From: Megalonaias nervosa
Taxonomy: Eukaryota; Mollusca; Bivalvia; Unionida; Unionidae
Direction of reading: 5' to 3'
Assembly: GCA_016617855.1 (NCBI GenBank)
Contig: JAECUM010001782.1
Span: 62,001-126,000, forward strand
DNA length: 64,000 nt
The position numbers and the translations under genes are program-made. This document shows positions 27,903-41,807 of the stretch, piece by piece; position 1 is the stretch's first letter, and each line of letters opens with the position of its first letter. Under the pieces are notes generated by a model. That model saw nothing but the letters and a program-made list of their open reading frames with translations. It was not told the origin of the DNA and did no database searches.

Positions 27903-30900
27903 TTTATTGGGAGATAATCAGAAATACAAATTTACTAAGACAAAAATCTTACCATTGTTGTCATATGACATTATCTGTTGCTGACTCACTCAGATTTCTT
28001 TCCAAAGATAAATTTTATATGTTAATTTTATTTGGTTCCATTGGTGGATGGAGTTGAAAAGATGGAATCTGTTTTAAATGATTTGGGTTGGATAGTATCA
28101 CTTTGATTTTGTTATTTGGGTAGTTTCAAACAAAACTATCAAAAATGTTTTCAGGAATCAACTCTTGTGAAGACATCTATTAGCGTACAGTTTGAACTGT
28201 TATGAATTATTACTATGTTAAATATGAACATTTTATTACCAGTGCCCTTAACTTTCCATATCAAATACTCATATACATCACAGTATAATAATGTTTTCAC
28301 ATCCAGGAACATGATCGTCATGTAGACATTCCAGATTTCTACCAGTTACTTTGAAGCATCACTGTGTGAACATGTCTTTCATGTTTGAGTGAGCTGTCAT
28401 ATTTTTTTTTGCACCAGTGACTCAAAATGTGTAGCCTAAATCAAATGCTGTAAAATGTTATTTTTATTGTAGATTCAATTAGTGTATGTAGGTGCCTATA
28501 CCTGCTTTTTAAATTTTAAATGTCACTTTACTCATTTATTCCTGACAAATATTTTCTTGTTCTGAGGCAGCAATTCAATATCATTTGTCTCCATTCTTTT
28601 AAAATATAACAGAGGCAGATACTGATTCATTTTTATCAAATAATCTGAGTTTGATCTCTGCTAAGATAGTTTTGATTGGCTGAAAATAGAAATGCCAAAT
28701 TCTTATATTGCATACTACAAGTTTTCTTTGATCATCACCAAAAATCATTTTAAAAAATAGGTATCTTTTTCTGTTTTTAAATAATCAGTTTATGGAGAGA
28801 TATGACAAATCTTAAGATGGTCAGGTCAGTTGATTTTGTCCTTCCTGAGTTAACTGCAATTTGCAAGGTGTTAATCCAAGAATTCATGCATCACATGGCA
28901 CATAAACAGGCTGCAAAAAATCCCTTATCCTCTTGTCGTGGATTTGTCAAATTTGTCTGCAGGTGATAAGTGGGCCATATGTGCTTTTCACTGGTGAAAT
29001 ATTCCTTAATATTAAAAATATTTAGCCTGTATTAGTTAGGCTGTATTTGTAAGTGGAATACCAGAGATGTTGTATGGTGGTGTGATGAAAAGGATTTAGT
29101 AGAGAAATTGAGGGCACGTTAGCACTCAAATTTTCCTTGCCAGTACTAGTTCAACCTCCTCACACTACAGTATCACATAAGAAAATATTGTATAATTGGT
29201 TTATGTTATGACAGCGACCTTTTTTATTAAAAAAAATTCTGCACATGTCATGTATGTCCATATTGAATCTCTTTCCCCCTTTTCTTTGGCAGGAAATTGT
29301 TGAATCATCCAGATGATTACCTGAATGCATCTTATCAATTTAATTACTCATGTGATTATAATTATTGGTCACTGAACTCATCAACATTTTTTGTACATGT
29401 GAAATGGCTGATGCAGATTTTTTTCTAAGAAGATGATGACTTTATTTTGTCTCAAGTTTTAGACCTTTGTGAAGGAAAGGCAGACACTGAGTTTCAGTGG
29501 GTGATTTTGGAGGGAGAAAATTTGTTACAGCTCTCAGTTGGTTGGTCTTAACAAACTGCATTCTTTCATGTGGGAAATATGCTCCAAGGCAGGGCCACAT
29601 CATAGTTAGACATGGCCATGAATTCATTGCTAAAATTTATAAATAGACAAAACCATCAGATAAAATCCTGCTTGATATTTCCAAAATTCGCGATCCACCC
29701 AGGATTGAGGAAAATTTTAACTCATTTAAGGCTGAAAGCAGACCTAACCAGATGGATAAATCTGTGCTACAAAGGAAAACTGCCTTGACAATATGAAACT
29801 TAAACAATCCAATGACAAATGGATGAATTGCATTTTTAAATTTAAAATGGACTGGTGTTGCAGAATGTCTCTCTCTCTCTCACTCTCTCTCTCTCTCTCT
29901 CAGGCACACATACACCATAATCTTAGTGGGTTCCCCCCTTCACATTAATTTTTTTGTCATTTTGCCACCAGTGACAGAAGCTGTCTACCCAGCACCACTG
30001 ACATTATTAATCAGTATTCCACCTGGTAATGCCCATCTGTGAATTACATGGGATCCTTAGAATATACAGCTTATAGTGAAATCACCCATATAATAATGAG
30101 GTACATTATCATATAGCACTCCCTCATTTATAACACTCCTTATGGGGTCCTTAGAATATACTGCTTATAGTGAAATCACCCTTTTATATTCAGGCACATC
30201 ATCATATAGCACTCCCTCATTTATAACACTCCTTATGGGATCCTTAGAATATACTGCTTATAGTGAAATCACCCTTCTAATGAGGTACATCTTCATATAG
30301 CACTCCCTCATTTATAACACTCCTTATGGGATCCTTAGAATATACTGCTTATAGTGAAATCACCCTTATAATGAGGTGCATTATCATATAGAACTCCCTC
30401 ATTATAACACTGCTAATCACTTTTGCAATGGATGATTCAATTTTTTTTACTTACTTATTTGTGGATTAAGGGATCAAGCAATAATAGATTATGATGTATG
30501 TAAATATTGATGTGTTCATGTTTTTTGTAGAGAACATGGTCATATAAAAAAACTAGTAAAAATTAGCAAAGTGTAAAGAAAAGTACCCACTATACAATAC
30601 TTTATATAGTACTTTGAAAAGCTTTTCTCAGATGATTTGTTCATGTAAAGGGTAAGCTTAAATTTTGAAACATTTTGCTGGTCAAGATTTGGTTGTGTAT
30701 TTAGTTTACTTTTTTATACAGCCTGGAGAGATCATTGAAGTTTTTGCGCAACAGAATTCTGGAAATATTTGTTCACCTATATTTGTACCCTCGTCCACTG
30801 ACAGAAGCCATGGAAGTCACAATGGGTGAAATCAGGGCAAGGATAGCCAAAAAGCTCTCTGATTATAGAGAGTACCTTACCGTCAAGGCACAGAGAAACA

Positions 30901-33900
30901 TCACAATGACATCGTATCCTTTTTTGTTATATGATTGTTACCATGATTTTTCATAAAGTATCACATATGAACCAGAGGACAAATAGTTGATTTCATTATA
31001 ATGAAAAAAGATGAATTTATGTACAAAATGTTTAGCTGTTTTAGCAATTATTCTTTCACTGTGTGAACAGATTTCTGTAAATTCTGGTTTGGGTGCAATG
31101 ACCATTTAAAAGAATTAAGAGACCTAACTTTGATAATTTTACTCTAAACATTAAAAATGGACCTGTATGAAAAAGTGTATGCAGCTCCGCCTTATTATAA
31201 AATGATTACTGATATAATGTGGTACAAATATGAACCCCATAATCAAAATTAAACCATTGTATTTTGAATTGTTTTTTCAAATTTATGACAGTATGATTGG
31301 GAAAAAAATAGCATTTAGCTTATAGTATTCACGTATACTCCTGGCAGTTTGTACGCCCCACCCCAAGTGATTTTGAAAACAAAAAAATCCCCAAGGAAAT
31401 AAAAGGTGCACAAGGCTTAGACATTTAATTTGTTCATTTATGATATCTAACCTTATTGTCACATTGTGGCCCCTAACATTTTCATCTTCTTCACATTTCA
31501 ATCCAACAGAAGCTCTCGATGTAAACAACCAGACAGACTGTTCACTCTCCTTTCCAAGTTCCTTGAACAGTTCATTTTCAGCAAAGAGTGTGTTGTCTTC
31601 ATCCAATATTCATAATGTCTAGCTTTTATATTTGTAATGAAAATTTAACAAAATAAACAAGGTGTAACTCTACATACACATGTTTAAAGGAATGTAACTC
31701 TAAAGTTATGGAAATTTATGGAATTATTCAGAGTTTATCAAGGATGACAAAGTAAATCACATCTATTGTCTGGAAAAATAGACCAGCCCATGAAAATATG
31801 GCAGCCTTGTTAATAAAGAAACTCTGGTTTGAAACATGAACAAGATGACAGTATTTGAGACCCACTGGTGACACTGGGGTTAGAAATTACAAATGTAATG
31901 ACTAAGTATTGTGTATTTGTTATATCCTTGATGCTTGTAGTTTTTAAAATTGGAAAAGGGTGGGTTGTTCAATACCATAGTATTATTATCTTTATTCTTT
32001 TCTTTTAAAATGTTGTTTTTTGACAAAATTCCATCATTCCCACCATACTACACAAGAGACTAAAAATGTTACTGGTCTGGTCCATAGTAAACTGGTCCAT
32101 GATAAACTGGTCCATTGTAAACTGGTCATAAATTTCATCATACAGTTAGACAAAACGCAGTGTATGGCTCAATTATAAATACAGGTAGATGTGAATATAA
32201 GCCCTTATTATGCTTATTTATGTACTCAAAACTGGAAAAAGAAAAATACAGAAAATATGATGTTAAGTTAATCTGATAATATATAAAATGTATTAACTTT
32301 GATTTCAGCCATTACTGCCTACAGGAAGAAGGAGCACAAAAATACTGGTATGAGGATGGAACCCATGACTGAGGCGAAGAGGAAAGCCCTCATGGCTTAT
32401 AAGGCTGCGCCTAGCCCAAGTACACTGCAAGCCCTCAGGACTGCCAGGAACAATGCCCAGCGGACCGCCCGCCACTGCACCAACACCTACTGGCTGAACC
32501 TCTGCACCAGCATACAGACAGCTGCCAACACTGGGGATGCAAGAGGCATGTACGACGGTATCAAGAAGGCGGCTGGCCCCCCCCATCCTTCAAGACCGCC
32601 CCCCTCAAGTCCAAGACGGGCGTAGTCATCACAGACCAGGGGAAAGAGCTGCAGCGCTGAGTTGAGCACTATCTTGAGCTGTATGCAACCCAAAAAGTCG
32701 TCACCAACACAGCCCTGAACGCCATCCCAGACCTGCCAGTCATGGAGGAGCTAGACACACCACCCACCCTGGAAGAGCTCAGAAAAGCCATCGACTGCCT
32801 CGCTTGTGGGAAGGCCCTTGGGAGCGACGGCATCCCACCTGAAGTCCTCAAGAGCGGGAAACCAGCACTACTCCAGCCCTTGCATGAACTCCTCTGCCTC
32901 TGCTGGGAACAGGGACACATCCCCCAGGACATGCGAGATGCCAAGATCATCGCTTTGTACAAGAACAAAGGAGACCGTAGCGACTGCAACAACTACCAGG
33001 GCATCTCCCTCCTCAGCATCATCGGAAAGGCTTTTGCACGTGTCGCCCTGGTGCGCTTGCAGACCCTAGCCTCCCGCGTCTACCCAGAATCCCAGTGTGG
33101 CTTCCGAGCCGGCCAGTCAACTATAGACATGATCTTCTCACTATGCCAGCTGCAAGAGAAGTGTCGTGAGCAGCAGATGCCCCTTTACATCACCTTCATA
33201 GACCTGACAAAGGTGTTTGAACTAGTCAGCCAGAGCAGACTCTTCAGGCTCCTGGAGAAGATTGGCTGCCCCCCACGAATGCTCGCTGTCGTCACATCAT
33301 TCCATGAGAACATGCACAGCACAGTGTGCTTCAATGGTGCAACATCAGAGGCCTTCCCAGTCAGCAGTGGAGTGAAGCAGGGCTGCGTCCTCGCGCCAAC
33401 GTTCTTTGCCATCTTCTTCTCCATGCTCCTCCAGTACGCCTTCAAGGACTGCAGCAAGGGAGTGTACATCCACACCTGGGCTAACGGCAAGCTGTTCAAC
33501 AACACTCGTCTCCGTGCAAAGACTAAAGTCACAGAGGTTCTCATCCGTGAATTGCTCTTCGCCGATGATGCATCCATGACATCAAATATGGAAGATGGAC
33601 TGCAGCAGCTGGTATGTCGCCTCTCCCATGCCTGCAAGGAGTTTGGACTGACCATCAGTTTGAAGAAGACGAACGTCATGGCACAGGATGCAGACTCCCC
33701 TCCCATCATCGCCATCGATGGGTACAACCTTGAAGTTGTTGAGAACTACACATACCTTGGGTCCACCATCTCCAGCTCACTCTCCATTGATACTGAGGTG
33801 AATGGCAGGATTGCCAAGGCAGCAGCAGTTATGGCCAGACTGAACCAGATGGTCTGGAATAACCCCAACCTCACTGAGAAGACCAAACTGCACGTCTACC

Positions 33901-36900
33901 AGGCCTGCGTGCTCAGCACACTCCTCTACAGCAGTGAGGCATGGACCACCTACACGAGCCACGAAAGGAAACTCAACAGCTTCCACCTGAAATGCCTGCG
34001 GTGCATTCTGCACATCCAGTGGCAGGACAAAGTACCCAACACAGAAGTTCTGGAACGTGCCAGCATGAACAGCATGTTCTCCATCCTCAACGAGAGGCAC
34101 CTTCGCTGGCTCGGCCACGTCAAGAGAATGAATCCAGGCCACATTCCCAGGGATATGCTGTACTAGAAGGCACATGGCTGACTGGACAGCCACGTCTGCG
34201 TTACAAAGATGCCTGCAAGAAGGACATGAAGACAGCCAACATCAATGTCAACAACTGGGAGAGCTTTGCGGACGACTGCTCCGCCTGGCGCCTTGCTGTC
34301 AGACAGGGTGTTCAGAAAGCTGAGGAAATGAGAAACACAAACCTCGCTACAAAGAGAGCCAGGAGGAAGGCGAAACAACAACAGCCTCAACAAGCATTAA
34401 CGTTCATCTGCAGCAAGTGCAACAGAGACTGTCACTCTAGGGTCGGACTCTTCAGCCACTCGCGAAGGTTCAGATAGGACACCAAACCGGAAGCTACACC
34501 ATCATCTCCCAAAGACGGACGGATGCCGACAACAATTAACTTTGATTTAAATTCAGCTTATCATGATCACTGTTTTCTGACAAGAACAATGCTGTCACCT
34601 GTCTAAATGGCCCAGATCTATACACACCTCATTTAGAGGATGTGAATTAGACTCTGATGTTTCTATTGATGACCAGTCTGAATCATAGTCTGAATGAAAA
34701 TCAGGATCTTCATCCACTGACTTGTCATCAGTGACAGATCTTCATCCACTGACTTGTCATCAATGATAGATTTTCATCCAGTGACTTGTCATCAGTGACA
34801 GATCCTTATCCACTGGCTTGACATCAATGACAGATTTCATCCACTGACTTGTCTTCAATGACAGATCCCCATCTACTGACTTGTCATCAGTGACATATAT
34901 TCATCCACTGACTTGTCATCAATGATGGATTTTCATCCAGTAACTTATCATCAATGACAGATCCTCTATCCACTGGCTTGACATCAATGGCAGATTTTCA
35001 TCCACTGACTTGTCACCAATGACAGATCCTCATCCATTGACTTGTCATCAATGACAGATCCCCATCTGCTGACTTGTCATCAATGACAGATCCTCATCCA
35101 CTGACTTGTCATCAATGACAGATCCCCATCTACTGACTTGTCATCAATGACAGATCCTCATCCACTTACTTGTCATCAATGATGGATTTTCATCCAGTGA
35201 CTTGTCATCAATGACAGATCCTCATTCACTGGCTTGACATCAGTGACAGATTTTCATCCACTGACTTGTCATCAATGACAGATCCTCATCCACTGACTTG
35301 TCATCAATGACAGATCCTCATCCACTTACTTGTCATCAATGATGGATTTTCATCCAGTGACTTGTCACCAATGGCAGATCCTCATCCACTGGCTTGACAT
35401 CAGTGACAGATTTTCATCCATTAACTTGTCATCAATGACAGATCCTCATCCACTGACTTGTCATTAATGACAGATCCCCATCCACTGACTTGTCATCAGT
35501 GACAGATCCTCATCCACTGACTTGTCATCAATGACAGCACCAGAACTAGGCTTCAGTGATGATGCTATGGTATCGAACCATGAAATTACGTCTGCAGAAA
35601 GACAAGTTCCAGCAGTATATTGCTAATCAATGTTTCTGAGATGGTGTTTATATATTGATCTGCATGGTTTGCAGTAGATCTTATTGTTGAGGGAATCATT
35701 GTTAATCCAAGTGAATTCTCTTATACAACTATTTTTAGAACATCATTTTTATTTTGTTTGTCATATTCCCTTTGGACAGCTCTTTTTTTCCTGGCTGTTT
35801 TGAGGGGTTTAGTCTGATGGCTTTGAGGCATCCAAATACAACCCCATCTTGACTTTGGGAATTGGAAGTAATATCGTGCAGATACAGAAAAGTATTTAAG
35901 TTAAATTACAGGCATCTGTTGTACACAGATTATACACAAGTCATTTCCCTTCTCATCTCACCAGCAGTCCAGATTGCTAAGCTCTCTTTATTCATGAGTA
36001 ATCATCAGGAACAATTTTATTTTTCACATGGTTTTTATTATTTCTTTTAATATAATAAAATGTACAAATTGTCAATTACATTTAGTTGATATACCTATAT
36101 ATTCAACTGGCCAGACAGACTGGCTATTTATTTTTTGCATCAGTCAGTAATTAGCTGGCATGGAGAGGTATCTGATGGCAACTTCACGTGCTACTGCCAT
36201 ACTTGCCTGACATATTTATGCAATTGGTGGAGAGGTAAAATCTTCAGGGTTTGTTTGTGAAAGATTAAGAATTTCAACTACTGGTAATCATACAATGGGA
36301 ATAACAATTTGCCTAACAAAAATCCTTTCCTAACTGATTAAATTTCTTAACCTTTCCCACAAGATTTCATAGATTTTTGGTGTAAACACTTAATGAATTG
36401 TATGTCAAAAAATATAATGATTATCATTGCTTGATGGGCATTGCAAACTATATACTATAAGTCACAGATTTTCATGAGAATAAAATTGTTACAAATTTAG
36501 CAAGGTAAGGGCAAATGTACTGTTTTTATTCGTAGTCATTCATAAAATTCAGCCTTAACTCTGACAAAGATACATTGTTGAGTTTCCTGGACTGATTCAT
36601 TTCGTCTATGTCATTCAACCTTAACTCTGACAAAGATACATTGTGGAGTTTCCTGGACTGATCCATTTCATCTATATCAATAGAAGAACCAATCAAATCA
36701 CAGCTCCATCATTAAATATCATATCAGATGTAGATGCCACCCAGTATCTGAAGGACAAGGTCAGAAAATACAATTTCTCTTTTATTCCTTTCTTAGTTGT
36801 ACTTTGAAATAGCTTATAAGGCAGCTCTGAACACTTGATACGTCGACTACTCTGGTGGCCTAGTGGTTAGAGCATCTGCCTTGGATACAGGAGGTTGTGG

Positions 36901-39900
36901 GTTCAAACCCCGGCCAAGTCATACCAAAGACTTATAAAAATGGTACTAACAGCTGCCTTGCTAGGCACTCAGCATTAAGAGCTTAGTTTTAGGACTGGTC
37001 AGCCTGTTGTCAGGATAATGTGGTTTGGTGGGACAGCATGTTATGTGTCTGCTGCATGATGCGCCAGTGCTAGACATCACTATAAACTGCCACACTGCAG
37101 ACATCGTAGAGATATGACTGAAAAATTGTTAAAGCTACGTTAAAAATCCAAATCACAAAGACACACACACACACAATTGATACACCAGTTATACATGTTT
37201 GCTTCTAATTATTAGTCATCAAAGATATTGTTAGGTCACCTGCATGATACAGAGATGCCAACTACAGTAGTCCCCCTCTTGAACGGCCCCCCTGACCAGC
37301 GGCCAGCCGCTCCTTACGGCCAGAATCCGATGGCACCGACGAGTTTGTGTTCAAAAGTACCCCTCACGAAAGGCCACCCCGCTAACACGACCAGCGGCCA
37401 GCATATTAGTGCAAAAATATAAAATTTACCCCTCACAAGCGGCCGCATTTTCTTTTGTAATATGTATCCAGAACCAATTTTATTCAAAACGTGTGTTAAG
37501 TAATCTGATTTCTGTTTCCCCATGTCAGGTTTTCATTACTGAAAGAAGTGTTGACTAAAGTACGTGTACCACTAAGGTTAATATTATATCATTTACACCT
37601 CACGAGAAGCCACATTTATTCCATAAAGCCAAGAAAGACTCAAATTTTAATCCATACAAAAAGGGAAGTACACGTAATCCGATTAGCCTTGCTGCTGTGT
37701 TATCATGAGATGTCCAGTTTAGTCACTCTGATAATTATTAAGATTAGAATTATTGAACAGTAGTAACAGCTGAGAAGTGGCGGTATTGATGTACAATACA
37801 CAAGTCAGCGGGAAAATGGTTTGATAGCCTTTATAGCCTTCCTTAGTAAGATGTTGAGCTTGTTCACTTTCATAATTAGTGGCTATTACTACTGACAATA
37901 ATTGTCAAGATTACAAATCCTAACGGCCACGAGGTGCTATTCTTCAGATCAAATCTGCGTACATATCGAAGCCGTTTCCGCTTCTCTCACTTAGTGTAAA
38001 GAAATGTAAACACAAATAGGGTAGCAGAGTGCGACTAATGAATCACTTGACAAGATCGCTGCCATTAAAAAACACATGGCATTTTGTTTAAATGCAGAAA
38101 AGTTGTTTTATCAGTATTGTAGTTGGCAACACTGATGATTACAACCGGACGTAATTGTCAAGATCATAACAGGGTCAGCATAGTCTAAAAATAGATTTTT
38201 GCAGACACCCACACACAGAAATTAGCCTTGAACAAAACAGTGTACCAGACAAAGACCGAAAAATCACGTGACAACACATTCCTTTACGAAGAAGGCATTT
38301 CATCTGCTCTGCAAAAGTTTCGTCTGCATAATTAAATCGCATACAGTTAGCAACATCCGAATAAATCATTACCAAACATTAACATGGCATCACATAAATG
38401 GAGACGATTAGTTTAGAAAAAAATCGGTTATTCTACTTGATGACATTGGGTGAGGTGGGGAGTGGGAACTTGCCAAACAATTTTAGGTAGAAAAGACTCA
38501 AATAAAACAATTTTATTTGAAAAGACTTGAATAAACAACATCATAACTGATAAGAAGGTTATTCAGCAGCAGTGGAAAAATGGAGCAAATGGAAAGAGAA
38601 TTATGTATGTACCAAGATTTAAATGACGTTTTTGAATGGTTTTGCAATGTGCATGACAACAACACCCGCTCGCATATCACACTTACACCAAGAATAAGAA
38701 CTATTAATGCATATTCAGTTGAAATAAGTCTATTATTATAACAAGAAGAACATTTTAATAATTAATGTTACTTTTAAACAAAGATATTAAATGCTTTGAA
38801 GAATGTAGCTTTCTTACTGCATACATTACATATACTTCTCACAAAAATTTATTCCTCCTCTGGAAAGACCACCCATCTTAAAAGGCCACTTTCCCAGTGC
38901 AGAAGGGGTGGCCATATAAGAGGGGGACCACTGTATTTGATTTTAGGGGAATCATTCCAATTTTAAATGGGGGCCCCAGGTGGCTGAGTGGTCTAAGGCA
39001 CTCACATTTACAGATCACTGACATCTCACCTCCTTCTATGTGGGTTCCAGTCTTGGGCTCAGACAATGTGGGTATGTGAGAAAGTTTCCCAGTGGCTTCC
39101 CGTGGGCCAGTGGTTCTTCCGAAATTCTTTCTTCTCCAAACTATACTGTCCATGCCACCATATATAGCCTATCATGTTTTGAAATGTAGCATTAAATCCA
39201 TAACAAAAACAATCGCAACAAAAAAATGTTAACCTCAGATTATGCCATTACAGTAACTTCTGATTCTGATATTCTGGTCAGATAAAATTTATATATAGGC
39301 AAACCACAGCTTACTGGTACATCTAGATCACTGAAATGCTTGAATTGTCTCATTTTAATTCTTTTGTGAAAATATACCTTTGTATCACAAAAGCAGCTGG
39401 ATATTGACAAATCAAAACTCATGTGAGCTTAATGATCTGATATATTTGAGAAAAAAAAATTTAAAAAATCATGAAACTAAAGCCAACCGATTATACTTTG
39501 ATGAAAATATTTGCTATGGAAATTCTAACCATTTATGCAAGGCATAAGCACTAAATGAACTGCGTGCCACTGTAGTCTTTTCTTAATGGACTTCGGCATG
39601 GCCCATGAAACTAAAGCCAACCAATTATACTTTGATGAAAATATTTGCTATGGAAATTCTAACCATTTATGCAAGGCATAAGCACTAAATGAACTGCATG
39701 CCACTGTAGTCTTTTCTTAATGGACTTTAGCATGGCCCATGAAGGGTTAAAAAGACCATTTGAACTGAAAATATCTTTGAATAATTATGGTTAAATGCAT
39801 AAAATAAAGTATACAAGTTTTAAGTATTCCTTTTTTATGTTTAAATCCAAATTTTTTATGCTCATATTTGACTGGTAAAAGTTGGCATCTCAGTAAATTC

Positions 39901-41775
39901 AGTGTGGTTGAGCTGGTACACAATGCTGTGTGGTTGAGTTTAACTACTGTCTGAGTTTGGTAGTCAGTCATAAGGTTTGAAATTAATCTAGTGTCCACAG
40001 TGATCAGCAACTTCAAGTACTTGAGTCCCCATGCATGAGATATCAGTCTAGCTGTTAGTTAGTCATAAGGTTTGAGATCAATCCAGTGTCATTAGTGATC
40101 AGTAACTGACAGTACATGAGTCGCTGTGCATGAGGTATCATTCTGTCTGGTAGTCAGTCAAAAGGCTTGAGATCATTCCAGTGTCCTTCGTTATCAGCGA
40201 CAGACAATACATGAGTCCCACTACACAAGACATCATTCTTGCATAGGAGAGCAGTGCAGGTAATGCTGTTATGAATTAAAAGCTTGTTCAACTTGTATAG
40301 TCAAGTTTAGGTGATTAAGGGAACAGTAGAAAAAACTACTGGAGGAATTGATCTTGTGATTATGATCCTTATTCATTTGAGTGAACCACAAAATTTTGTC
40401 TCTTTTTCTCCTTCAGTCTCTTTCTGGCTCACTCACTCCTTTAATGTAGGCACTATAATTTTCATTGTTATTGGTGCTGGCATTATTTGCAATAATTTTT
40501 AACTCTCCTGATCATAAGGCCAAGTACATAATATGATACTGTCCTTCATCCAATGTGCATCCAGCTTTTATAAGCAATTTCTATTTTCAACTTCTCAGAA
40601 ACTTCTCAACCAGTTTCAACCAAACTTAGTAGAGAGCATCCTGACATAAAGACAGTTCAAGATTGTGCAAATGAAGTGGATCAACCATCAGATATGACCT
40701 CCATTACTGATATAGAAAAATTTAAAAAATGACATCTGAATTTGATCAGATTTTGCAAAAAGCGCCAAGGCATGAAGACCTTAAGTTTGTTTGAATGATG
40801 CTTTCTGGTTTGAATATGACCTTTACCATAAACACAAAAATCTGGCATCCATTAACAATTGCTTTTTTAAATTCTTCTCAAAAAATTGCCCCACCAATAT
40901 CATCCTAACTTGCCATAGGGCATCCTGCCATAAGAGCCTTTAAACTTTGTTCAAAATAATGTCAGTCAACCAATAAATGTGGATACCATTGACATAAAAC
41001 ATCTTGGCATGAAGGGCTTTTAAAAATTTCTACCCATAATGCCAATCTGCCATCAAATATGGCTGCAGTTACTAAAATAAAGAAAACTTTAATTACACTT
41101 TCTAAATAACCACTGAACAGATAAATAACTAAATTTGACAGAAAGTGTCATAGCCTGAATGTCTTTCAGAAATACATAATTGATGCCATTCCACCATCAG
41201 ATATGGCTGCTGTTAATAAAAAGTTGAAACACGTATACAGCTTTTTCTAAATAAACATTGACCAGAATTTGACCATCTTTTATACAATGTCTCCTAGCAT
41301 GGAGGTGAACAAATGATAATGATATGTGATCCAATATGGATGAAGATAGAAAAGCTGGAGAATTTCAACAGCAAGCAGTCTACAGTCCCACATTTCTTGG
41401 CCAACTGCTCTTGCATTTGACTATTAAGCAGATGTCAGCTAGGTGAATGATGTCATGTCCACTTGGACCGCCTGTTTAAGTTTTATATGAAGGTCTGTAT
41501 CGTGCATAACATTGCCTTGAAACCTGAATCATACGTGCATCTATAGGTATCAAAGCTCTCAGTAATTGGGTACCATGTGTCATTTATGTCCAGAATGGGT
41601 TTTTATGTATATAAATTTCCAGCTTGGATTCTTTTTAATATGTTGTCACCTAGGGCCTAAACTTCAATTTCTTTTATGGACCCATTCACAAAACACATAG
41701 CTTTAAAATAATTAAGCAGCCAACAACATCATCATCATCATCATCATCATTATTAAATAATGAAGCATCTGACAA

Positions 41776-41807
<32 letters not shown>

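Noticed and set aside
20573..35545. CRISPR-like arrays of regular repeats (20573-20824, 34690-35545)
   Set aside because: They are gapless tandem repeats without unique spacers, in an intron-rich animal locus.
38969..39050. Functional tRNA-Leu or tRNA-Ser gene
   Set aside because: The 'ggtggctgagtggtc' head belongs to family-B SINEs with shared downstream sequence in several copies.
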